Shown here piece by piece: positions 1-10,136 of a stretch of DNA of 64,000 nucleotides. Every line of letters begins with the position of its first letter. The first letter of the stretch is position 1. The translations under genes and the position numbers were made by a program. Origin of the DNA: Dastarcus helophoroides (Eukaryota > Arthropoda > Insecta > Coleoptera > Bothrideridae); assembly GCA_028583605.1 (NCBI GenBank), contig CM053335.1, forward strand, positions 18,087,347 to 18,151,346, given 5' to 3'. The notes under the pieces were generated by a model. The model ran no database searches, was not told where the DNA came from, and saw only the letters and a program-made list of their open reading frames with translations.

Positions 1-58
1 TACACATCTCAGAGAGATGCACATTCAGAGAGATGCACATCTCAGAGAGATACACATA
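1..58. repeat. short minisatellite (AGAGAGAT-containing units)
   Basis: Three degenerate units of about 18-20 bp, each carrying CAGAGAGAT followed by ACAC or GCAC, run from the window edge. They abut a TE fragment that itself begins with a related CTCTGAAGATG sequence. The array may extend beyond the window. Confidence 0.6.
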
Positions 59-59
59 T

Positions 60-170
60 CTCTGAAGATGATAGCTTGACTGTTGCAACACGTTAGAGCA
101 ACCTTTGTTGTATTTTTTAATCTTTCTTGGTTTCAGGGGACACGATGTTGTATTTCAATTTTTATAGGAA
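60..170 (+). mobile_element. degenerate TE end fragment (family T)
   Basis: This segment carries CTGAAGATGATAGCTTGA, then a CACGTTAGAGCAAC stretch, then TTTTTTAATCTTTCTTGG and TTTCAGGGGACA. The same blocks recur in order on the minus strand at about 28.92-29.03, 33.95-34.05 and 39.55-39.62 kb. It is therefore a dispersed repeat end. In the better preserved copy at 29 kb the CTGAAGA block is followed by a short stem and GAAAC. Family assignment (Penelope-like or foldback) is unproven. Confidence 0.6.
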
Positions 171-405
171 AACCGTTGAGAGAGTCAGTGAATACGAAGC
201 TAGCTAATAAGCAACTTTTACGATTTTGTCGACCTTAAGTCGAAGTTAACTTGATCTGTGATCAGGTGATCAGGTGGACCATGTCCCTAGTGTCCATATT
301 GAGTTGTTTGCGACCATCTAAGATTCGTCTATAGACAGTCGCGTGATTTTATTTACGAGTGTGTACTAGCCTTAAGACAGGTGGCACAGGGAAAGGATAT
401 AAGTC

Positions 406-517
406 CGTGCTGAAGTGAATAAGAGAGCGATTTCTTCCGCATGTAGTACAGTTTGGCATACAGATGCCAAATTGTACTACATGCGGAAGAAATCGCCCTC
501 TCATTCACCTCAGCACG
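406..517. repeat. near-perfect 54-bp inverted repeat, 4-bp loop
   Basis: The left arm (406-459) and the right arm (464-517) are reverse complements at 50 of 54 positions, separated by only four bases. Either strand, if transcribed, would fold into a long hairpin of pre-miRNA or hairpin-RNA size. It could equally be a palindromic MITE remnant. No second copy is visible in the window. Confidence 0.85.
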
Positions 518-2095
518 TTAAACAATGGCTAGTACTCATCTGAGGCACTTGTCGCCTCTCCGCATTGGAATCGCGTCCCTAGAAATAAAACAGTATTTAG
601 GTACAACATGTCGAACAAAACTTATAAATACACCGCTACTATTCCAATTTGTTTGTCTTGCGATTAGTTCGAAAGGTAAAAATGATTAAGTCTTTCCTCT
701 CAAACTGTATTAACATGCAAAGTAGCAGTTTGGTATCTGATTAACAATTAAGAGGGGGTGCAAGGTGACCGCAAGGCAAAGGATAGTGGCGAAATGACAC
801 CGGTCCGATGCGGTTAAACGCCTTGAACCGGCGGTTATCCGCTATTACGCTGTAATCTCGTTATGGCCTTAGTGTGCCGGTAAACACAGGACAACTCACC
901 TCGGTAGCTATCCCGGAATTCGAACCTTTCAGGACTGCCTTCCGAGCGTACTTAGATGCCGCCATAGATTTACTATTACTTTGAATAATTGAACTAACCT
1001 AACTTTGTAATATTCATAACCTGTAATGTATTCGTGTACGTGGGCAAAATGGGATAATGGTGTGTACTTTTCTAAAGTTATAAATGAGCGCGGATTACGA
1101 CGAACTGTGGAAATAATTTGTCTGGTAAAAGAAAAATATCGCTTAACCGCGATGTTATGAATAGCCTTGAGGTGAATTTATTTGTCGTTTTTTCGAAACA
1201 GAAGGTTTCGGAGGCATCTCCTAGACGAGTACTTAAAAACCACCGATTAAATCTCTCAGGCACATTAAATTGTTCACGCGATCTCTTAAGAATTTTCTGA
1301 AGTGGCGTTAAATTACATGATTGTTCCTGAAAAAATCGAATCAATTACCAACAGGAAACCCTCGAGAATGGATTTTTATTGTAAAAACAAAACATTTAAT
1401 TATGTTTTGTGCTCGCAATGAAATTAGTTTTTGTATAAAGCGTTTACGAGGAATTAATTACTGTCTTAATTGATTTTCTTGTAGCTTAGTTTAATTTGTC
1501 TCTCGGGTTTTAGTGCCGAAGTACTAAAAATTGTTGTTTTATTTTTGCAGATAAAACCGAGGCTGCATGTCTATGACTTCTTAGATAAAACGTAAGTACG
1601 TCCGCCTTCCACTTTTCTTCTCGTTTTAAATCAAACGGCAGAAGATAAATTAACTGAAATTAAAATTCGGTTCGCGGTTATCAAAACAGATCTCGCTAAA
1701 CGCTTTTACTGCCTTTGCACGCTAAGTGATACAGATTATGGGTAATTATACTTACAACCGGTTTCATGGTCTAATTATATGCGATTCGGAATATTACGTT
1801 TTTTGTTCCTTTCAAATTACTTACCGTTGGACGATAAGAAAAAAGCCGTTTTCTTCCTGATGGTGCCTAATCTCTGCTAAGAAGTTTTATTAGCTTTTTG
1901 ATTTCATGCTCGTCTCTTCAGCTATTAAGTAACATGAATACAGCTTTCGCTAGAACAATTTTGAGTTTTTCTCAAACATGCCTAGATAGTTATCGAAAAA
2001 AACCAGCCAGCCGGACAGACGAACCACGAGCGAGAATATAAGGATTCCATTCATTCCTTAACCATTTAACCTTCAGCTCATTTTTGTTAATGCTG
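518..2095. other. no recognisable feature
   Basis: AT-rich sequence with a somewhat GC-richer patch around 750-960. Short open frames at 1078-1344 (-) and 1118-1300 (+) overlap on opposite strands, resemble no known family and look like chance frames. Confidence 0.5.
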
Positions 2096-2134
2096 ATGCA
2101 TCCCGGACTACAGTATACAGCTCTCTAAGCCGTG

Positions 2135-2290
2135 TACCATAGTCAGCCACCAATAGTTAAACCACAAACGCTTAGCAAAGCGGTTGCTCTCTAGAAAGGT
2201 CCCAGAAGACTAGATTCTAATGCACACACCACGATTTGAACATTTATCAGATTCGGAATTTGGTAACCAAAGATCGGTTGCCATCTGATG
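2135..2290 (+). mobile_element. partial copy of the foldback element found at 26.4-26.9 kb
   Basis: Blocks AGCGGTTGCTCTCTAG, CCCAGAAGAC, ATTCTAATGCACA, TTTGAACATTTAT and AGATTCG occur in the same order as at about 26.63-26.74 kb. Only one flank of the IR and part of the centre are present, with many substitutions, so this is an old relic. Confidence 0.6.
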
Positions 2291-3777
2291 TGAGATTCTC
2301 TTGTCGTTGAAATTTCGTTACTTTTTACGACTACAAAATAAGATCGGCGCCCCTTTGGCAACAAAAACGCCGTTTGGAAACCGAAACGATTTTATTTAAA
2401 TAGTCGAGACTCGAGGAAAAAAAAGAGTGCAATACGCCCGGAGAAGAAGTTATTTAGCGACATTGGCATTTCAAATTAGCTCTAAAAATATTTTAAAGAG
2501 CTTTAATAATTCCGGGGAAAATATAATTTCAGCTGCATTATGCGCGTTTTTATTTTCCCGAGGCCGGACTGCTACATTATACTGCAACAATGGTAATTTG
2601 CCATCCCTACAATTGTTGCAGATGAATTCCGAATTTAAGATTGCAGCTTTTTGTTTTATTTAAGTTTGCTTGTTATGAGCTTAATTTAGTGCCGGCTGAG
2701 CATTTTTATGGGGAGCGCGTGAACCTGATATTAACTATATTATTACTTTGTTCTTCCGACTTAAAACTTTAGAGAGTAATTTCGAAATTGAGCCATTACA
2801 CGTACTCTCCTACTGTGCGCGAGATAATAAATTGGGTTTTCATTTGCCGTTCTCTTTTTCAAAGGCGAATCTATGACGCTAATGCTCAAATAAGTTTAAA
2901 ATTGCAGGCATCGATCTCTACATCTACAAAGGAGAACCAGTCCAGGGTACTGACTTTCGCTATTAGATTAAATAGTTTGGCACCAAAAACTTTTAAACCA
3001 TTATCTATCTACTGTTTGGGATAGAAGAGCGTGGTAACTCATTATTTCAATCAGATCAGTTTCCTGGCTTAGCTTTCCCGTCAAAGATCTTCCATGTGTC
3101 AATAATACTAACAGGTAAAAATAAGTTAAAATATTTTGAACAAGGTGGTGCCTCAAGATACCAAACTAAAACGTTTGATGCCAGAAGTATTCAGGATAAG
3201 AAAGCATGATAATTTAACTAGTCAGTTCCCTGGCTTAACCTTTCCACGCAAGACCGAAATCTTTCAATCTTTCTGAAGACGAAAGGGACGATTTTGAGCA
3301 ATTTTGATTACTAAAAATGCGTCAACGACGGACTTTCTCAATAGCCCAAACATTTAGCGTAGGTAGAGTGAAGACTCAACCGGACTATTCAAGAGTTATG
3401 GAAGTCTATAAAGACAAAAAAATGTGTTGTCGGTAAACACTACGCGATTTTTAACATTTCCTTCGGTATCACATATTTCCCTGCATAGATTCACATAACT
3501 CAAAACGGTCGTTGCACAGTATTAACCACTTTTCAACACTCGCGCCAATATATTTTCAAAATATTTCGCACCGTTCGTGATTTTTCGGCAATTTGTTACC
3601 GCTAGTGGCCGATGATCGAAAACTTTGATGAAATTCAAAATTGCAAAAAATCAATTTATTATAAACACGAAACTGACCCTTTTTGAAATTATTAATCGAT
3701 AAAAAAACAAAGTGAGTTTTCTACTTCCTCTTACTTCATGACATATACTTTAAGTTGCACAAAACAGTTAACTATAC
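2291..3777. other. no recognisable feature
   Basis: AT-rich unique-looking sequence. Open frames of 62-78 codons (2427-2663, 2788-3024) have no family resemblance. I see no repeats longer than about 20 bp. Confidence 0.5.
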
Positions 3778-5728
3778 GTCAGCAGGAGAAACTAAAAATT
3801 ATGCCAGTCTCCTGGCACCATTTAACGATCAATTCAATTATTCTTTTGTTAAGTTGTAAACTACTTTTAATATATAGCTGTCATTGCTTAATAAAAGAGA
3901 ACCTAAAAATTATGTATTATTATTAAAACGGAATCTAAACATTATATCAGTCTCCTGCCAGGATTTGGCCATCACTTCCACCAATGTGTTTCTTAATTTA
4001 TAGTTTACTAATTTATAGAATAATTATACCAAGTGTAATTCCCACTTTGGTTAATAAATGGGAATCTAAAAATTAAATCAGTCTCCTGGCACGATTTGGT
4101 GGTCAATTCACTCAATGTTTTATTAACTTATTAACCAATTTTAATATACAATTGTCACTTTGTTCAATAAAGGAGAACCTAAAAATTATATCGGTCTCTT
4201 GGCAACATTTGACGATCAATTCAATCATTTTTTTATTAAGTTGTAAACTACTTTTAATATACAGCTGTCACTTTGCTTAATAAAAGAGAACCTAAAAATT
4301 ATGTCAGTCTCCTGCCAGAATTTGACACTCAATTCGATCAATATTTTTCCTATTTTTTTGTTTACAAAGTTATAAAATAACGTTCAATTTTTTTATTAAA
4401 AGGGAATCTAAATATTATATCAGTCTCCTGCCAGGATTTGGCCATCACTTCCATCCAATGTGTCTCTTAATTTATAGTTTACTAATTTTTATAGAATTAT
4501 ACCAAGTGTAATTCCCACTTTGGTTAATAAATGGGAATCTAAAAATTAAATCAGTCTCCTGGCACGATTTGGTGGTCAATCCACTCAATGTTTTACTAAC
4601 TTATTAACTAATTTTAATATACAATTGTTACTTTGTTCAATAAAGGAGAATCTAAAAATTATGTCAGTCTCCTGGCACCATTACACGACCAATTCAATCA
4701 TTTTTTTATTAAGTTGTAAACTACTTTTAATATACAGCTGTCAATTTGCTTAATACAAGAGAACCTAAAAATTATGTCAGTCTCCTGCCAGAATTTGACA
4801 CTCAATTCGATCAATATTTTTCCTATGTTTTTGTTTACAAAGTTATAAAATAACGTTCAATTTTTTTATTAAAAGGGAATCTAAATATTATATCAGTCTC
4901 CTGCCAGGATTTGGCCATCACTTCCACCAATGTGTCTCTTAATTTATAGTTTACTAATTTTTATAGAATTATACCAAGTGTAATTCCCACTTTGGTTAAT
5001 AAATGGGAATCTAAAAATTAAATCAGTCTCCTGGCACGATTTGGTGGTCAATCCACTCAATGTTTTACTAACTTATTAACTAATTTTAATATACAATTGT
5101 TACTTTGTTCAATAAAGGAGAATCTAAAAATTATGTCAGTCTCCTGGCACCATTAAACGACCAATTCAATCATTTTTTTTATTAAGTTGTAAACTACTTT
5201 TCATATACAGCTGTCACTTTGCTTAATAAAAGAGAACCTAAAAATTATGTCAGTCTCCTGGCACCATTAAACGATCAATTGAATCATTTTTTTATTAAGT
5301 TATAAACTACTTTTAATATACAGCTGTTACTTTGCTTAATAAAAGAGAATCTAAACATTATGTCAGTCTCCTGCCAGAATTTGATACTTAATTCGATCAA
5401 TATTTTTCACATTTTATAGTTTACAAAATTATAAAATAACGTTGTCTTTTTTATTAAAACGGAATCTAATTATTACTTTATCCTGCCAGGATTTGGGTAC
5501 AACTTCTATCAAAGTGTTTCTTAAATTATACTCTACCAAATTATATACAGATAATATTAAGTGTAATTCTCACTTTGGCTATTAAAAGAGAATCTAGAAA
5601 TTATGTCAGTCTCCTGGTAGGATTTAATAGTCAATTGAATCAACATTTTTGACATTTGATGGTTTACAAAGTTACAAAATAATGCTGACTTTGTTTAGTA
5701 AAAGCGAATCTAAAAATTATATCAGTGG
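3778..5728 (-). repeat. satellite array A (110-125 bp monomers, about 16 copies)
   Basis: Core boxes TCAGTCTCCTGG (reverse of CCAGGAGACTGA) occur near 3805, 3945, 4078, 4190, 4304, 4421, 4553, 4666, 4782, 4895, 5026, 5138, 5250, 5366 and 5606, with a degenerate one near 5481. Mean spacing is close to 120 bp. Four monomer types can be told apart by the bases beside the box (ACGATCAATTCAATCA, ACTCAATTCGATCAA, GGCCATCACTTCC and GGTGGTCAAT). They recur in fixed order with a higher-order period of about 474 bp (4304 to 4782, 4421 to 4895, 4553 to 5026). Confidence 0.95.
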
Positions 5729-7035
5729 ATCACAAAGATCGCAAGTGTGGATTAATTCGAAATATTTAATTGCGTGGACGTTTGATTTAAATGGCGGGTG
5801 GTTCAAATAATTGTATTGTGAGCGTTTTTCCTCCACTTCTAACGATGTGCCTAGAAAAGGAAATTATACAGTATGCGTTATTCACGTTTAATTTCATGGT
5901 TTACGGACCATGTTGGTTGCAGCAATCATTCTTCGAAGCAAAAACTGTACCAAATTACACCACTAACTGATGGAAAAATTACAGTCATCACCATCTCAAA
6001 TTGGCTTTGTAAAAGGCTCCAATTTATTACCTGCTCCATTGTTCTTGTTTAATTCGCCCGTTTATTGTTATTATAATTATCTTCAATTAGCTTTAAGTAA
6101 TTAAACTGTTTTTACACTTCCTTTTCTCCTTAAATCTTTCTAGCGTATTTTTATTATCCATTGTTAACCGACTTTACAGCATCACTGATTATACGATACT
6201 TGAAGAGTAGTTGGCTAGAGTGACAACTTACTCTCTCTTCTTGTAAACTCACCCAGTCGATTTTCCTGTAAAATGGTACATATATTTGCGAAGCTTCCAA
6301 AACATTTGCATGTCTGTGGATAGACCAGCCAAGCATTACAAATGCAATTCCCGCTAGGTCCATCTTTGATGTTGCGTATTTATACCGAAGTTTTAAGTTT
6401 CACCGAACTTGGAAAGAGTCTTGTTGAGACGTGCCACACAGAAGTCAAAAAAAAAGTTAGAGCCGGTTCGATTCTCTTGAAATAATTCTCGTCTTGTGAC
6501 TGTTAGTAGTACAATTTGGTGGCGTGGATGGTCAAAATATTGTTTGACGATCTAGTAGGAGGGTAGCTAACGTTGTTGCAAACGGCAGCAGTTCATACCA
6601 CACACATTCTAATCTCTTGGACACGCAACTCACGCTCGTCACGCAGTTCTAATAAGATATCACCCCACCTTCCACACAACTTGTCAATTAAACACGTTCT
6701 CTCGATTGTTTATTGGTCGAACCACAAACACAAGCTGAATATAGCCAGCTGAATACTAACAACTACCGTAGAAAGCCTATCAATTATACTGAATATCGAA
6801 TTATGTTCGTTTTTTGTTCGATTTGTTGTATGCGGTTGGTTTTGGTTATGGGAAACGCCAGCAGTATTTGGTAGCAGTAGAAGTAAATGATCTTTACTTT
6901 TAAGATTTGACATTTTTTTAACCCAACACTATTAAATGACAGTCTATAAGTTTTCGTGAAGTACAAAAGCCTTCGTTAAGCCCAGACTTGAATAACAAAC
7001 CGATTTTTCTAACCTTCAATCTTGAATAGAACTTT
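5729..7035. other. unique AT-rich spacer
   Basis: No tandem structure. A 69-codon minus-strand frame at 6154-6363 contains a TGGGTGAGT donor-like site and has a TATAAATA just upstream of its ATG. The TATA is too close to the ATG for a normal start, so I do not call a gene. Other frames at 6710-6966 overlap each other in AT-rich sequence and are not convincing. Confidence 0.4.
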
Positions 7036-7039
7036 AGCA

Positions 7040-7470
7040 CTGGAGTCTTAAAATTAACTTACATTTTTAGGACTTCGACGTTGGACAATTTTTAGCACAC
7101 CAGGTTCGTCAAAAAATGGCCCAAATTATACCCGAAAGAACGCCCTGTCTTTTAGTGAAACTCCCATCAAAATGGGTTCAGCCGTTGGCGAGTTATTTGC
7201 TGACAAACAGACAAACATACAAGAATTGTACAGGCAACTGTATGCCTTTGGATACTACGTATATAACTACATGAATTAATAAGTAGACAACAATTTTGGA
7301 ATCAGAGACAGATACTTAAATTCTATTAATAGAGATATCGTGTTTGTCTTTAGATTTGCTGTTTGTTTGTTTGTCTGTTTAGTGCGTAGATAACTCGGGA
7401 ACGGCTAAACCGATCTCGATGGGACTTTGACTAGGGTGTAATACACAATTTAGTTTATTAGTTCCAACCT
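7040..7470. repeat. two inverted copies of a dispersed insect-type repeat
   Basis: On the plus strand, 7340-7430 reads TTGTTTGTCTGTTTAGTGCG and then ATAACTCGGGAACGGCTAAAC. On the minus strand, 7225-7140 carries a matching TTTGTCTGTTTGTC followed by AACTCGCCAACGGCTGAAC. The two halves are head to head, separated by about 100 bp. The 'tttgtctgtctgttt' plus 'aactc..gaacggctnaac' pairing is common in interspersed insect repeats. The precise superfamily is not identifiable here. Confidence 0.5.
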
Positions 7471-7479
7471 TCAAACTCG

Positions 7480-8510
7480 TAAAGGAAACTTAATAAACGG
7501 GAAGAAAAGATATGGGAATTGAATGCAAGAGAAGTTGAGTGGGAAGAGAAGGGATGTGTATGTAATATAGAAAAAAAAGGAAATTTAGAAAAACATGGAT
7601 GGGAACAGAAAAGGGCTGGTATAGGAGGAGGACGAGAGGAAACATGTCATGGGAAAAGAAGAGATGACTTCTCTTTCCATTTCTTCTAGTTTCTTCCCTT
7701 CTCTTCCAACTGAACTTTTTCCATTCAATTCCCAACCCATGACTTTTCTTCTAAAATTCCTCTTTTTCCTCTTTTATTTCTAAAGAAAAAAGGGAGAACA
7801 GAAGAGCATAGATGGGAACAGGAGGAGGGCTATATGGGAAGGGAACGAGTAGAAGGAATGGCAAGAGAAGAGATGGGAAAGAAGGGAAGAAACTAGAAGA
7901 GATGGGAAAGAAGGGAAGAAACTAGAAGAGATGGAAAGAGAGGTCATGGGTTGGAAATTGAATAGAAGAGAAGTTGAGTGGAAATAGAAGGGAAGAAACT
8001 AGAAGAGATGGAAAGAGAAGTCATGGGTTGGAAATAAAATAGAAGAGAAGTTGATTGGGAAGAGAAGGGAAGAACTGTGTAATTTAAAAGAAGGGGAATT
8101 TTAGAAAAACATAAATGGGAACCGAAATGATCAATATGGGAAAAGATAGAGAGGAAACTTAAAGAATTGGAAGAGAAGAGATGGAAAAAAGGGAAAGAAA
8201 TGAGAAGAGATGGAAAAAAGGGAAAGAAATGAGAAGAGATGGAAAAAAAGGAAAGAAATGAGAAGAGATGGAAAGGGAATCCATGGGTTGGGAATCAAAC
8301 GGAAGAACAGTTGAGTGGAAAAGAAGGGAAGGTCTATGAAATGAAAAAAAGAGGGTGAATTTTAAAAGAGCATAGATGGGAAAAACAAGAGGCGATATGG
8401 GAGGAAACTTAAGGAATGGGAAGAGAAGAAATGGGATAAAGAGAAGAAATAGAGAAATCATGGGATGGGAATTGATTGAATAGAAAAGAAATAGATGAAA
8501 AAAGGCAATT
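7480..8510 (+). repeat. 1-kb purine-rich low-complexity tract
   Basis: The plus strand is dominated by A and G, built on degenerate units such as GGAAGAGAAGAGATGGGAAA and AGAAACTAGAAGAGATGG. Local tandem copies occur at 7880-8030 and 8165-8275. Minus-strand open frames here (7490-7735, 8159-8461) are only Phe/Leu/Ser/Pro-rich readings of the pyrimidine strand. Confidence 0.9.
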
Positions 8511-8999
8511 TTTGGTAATACAACTAAATTGACACTTCATCTACTCACTGATTACCAAGAACACCAATATGATGCCGATTTCAATTAAAACTGATCTCGT
8601 GTGCCACTCTCAAAGCATTTTAACATGGAATTCGATTCCCATAAAGTGCTTGTTCGAACATCGAAGGATCAAGTCGTTATCCTGCTTAGGATTATGATCG
8701 ATTTATATTCCGGAGAAACCTATCATATGATTTATTCACACATTCTGAAGATTACTTATTTAAGAAGCGACAAGCTGTGAATAAACTCCCTATCGCCTAT
8801 CTTATCAGCATCAGTAATTGGGTAAATAATCTCTTCTCTTTGTCTGGTTACCTGTGAAAAGCACCAGACTACCTGTGAATATTTTAATGATCTGCGAGCC
8901 AGATTCGAGTAGAACCCGTTGAATATTCCAATAACCAAATTATTGTCCTTCTAAAATATATCGGCCCCATCTCGTCGGAAAGAGGTAGAGCAGTCAAGG
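8511..8999. other. no recognisable feature
   Basis: Unique-looking AT-rich sequence. Nothing repetitive or coding-like was seen. Confidence 0.4.
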
Positions 9000-9560
9000 T
9001 CACAGTTGCACGGTGTTACAAAGGTCTACGCGGAGAGGCAGGTTAACTCCGGCAGCCGGAGAGAGTGAATACGTGGGGTCCATTGTGCGTGCCGGTCTCT
9101 ACCCCCTCTACAGCTAGCCAGCCGGCATCCTAATGGGGTGGCAGCCCCTACAACATCAGCCGGCTTGCCTGCCCGGCAGTGTACTTCTCAACTTCCACAA
9201 TTCACAAATTGCTTTCCAATACCGGTCTCCCTCTCGTGGCATGCAGTCGACGCGTTTAAACACTCTTGTTGTTGCGAGCGTTGTGTTTTGCGGGTGATCC
9301 AAGAATCGATAAAACCATCGCAGATTACATCTAATCTCGTCTGGTGGAAAGATGCACATCTCATCTGAGAAACAGGTGGAAGTGGCGTGATCTTCGGCAG
9401 TTATTCGTGACGCGTTTTGTTTTTTTTTTATATTCGGTCGCGGGAGATGTTTCTGTTCTTCTCCAACTGTACTTTACAAATAAAATCATTGGAATACGGC
9501 GCGACGAAGAAGTGCACAACTTGTTGATCTTTGAGGCTCTTCCAGGTCTATCGTGAGGCT
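9000..9560 (+). promoter_or_regulatory. candidate promoter / noncoding first exon region
   Basis: This block is clearly richer in G, C and CpG than its surroundings (for example GGCAGCCGGAGAG and CTAGCCAGCCGGC). It lies about 14.5 kb upstream of the first coding exon of the LMO4-like gene, on unique sequence between two inverted satellite arrays. Overlapping short frames on both strands (9138-9368 +, 9156-9359 -) suggest composition rather than coding. There is no TATA box that I would trust. Assignment to LMO4 is inference; it could be a promoter of another transcript or a GC-rich unique patch. Confidence 0.25.
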
Positions 9561-10136
9561 CTTCTAACTGTCAGCCCACATCTTATGAGTTTTAAGTGAA
9601 ATTCCGGAGTGTTAGTGCACAACGATCATCACGATTTAATGAAACTCTAGTGGGCCATTCTGGCACGTGAAACTTGAATAATGTTATGCTTTTTGTGCCC
9701 GTTTACTGGAATAAAAATAGGTCTCCAGTCGTAAGTGATTTTGCTTCCACTAGAATTGTATCCGGACTAGTTATTGCCATAACTAACTGACTGTTACGCA
9801 AATATTTTGTAAACACATTTTTTAATTATATTTTTTATGGAGGTATAGAATTGGGAGTTTGATCACGACGTAAGAGGCCTTAAAAAGTTGACAAAAGCTG
9901 TTCTCCAAACGGCACCCTTGAGCAACTCGAAAAAGTAATTCCCTAACAAAAAGAGGTTGGGTAACACTGCTTTATATCGTAAATGCTATAAGAGTTTCTT
10001 TTTTTAATTTCGACTATAAAAAAATCTTTTATAAAAGTCAAAAATCTTTTTTAAAAGTCCCAGCCTTTTTCGAAATTTCGATTACATTAAAATTTTGATT
10101 ACTTTCTCCTAAAAATTGTATTTAAGTTTTTTATGT
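9561..10136. other. AT-rich spacer
   Basis: Unique-looking sequence, turning into degenerate AAAATCTTTTATAAAAGTC and TTTCGAAATTTCGATT runs at about 10015-10110, just before the next satellite array. Confidence 0.5.

Noticed and set aside
8159..8461. 100-codon minus frame rich in Phe, Leu, Pro and Ser
   Set aside because: It is the translation of the pyrimidine strand of a purine-rich low-complexity tract.
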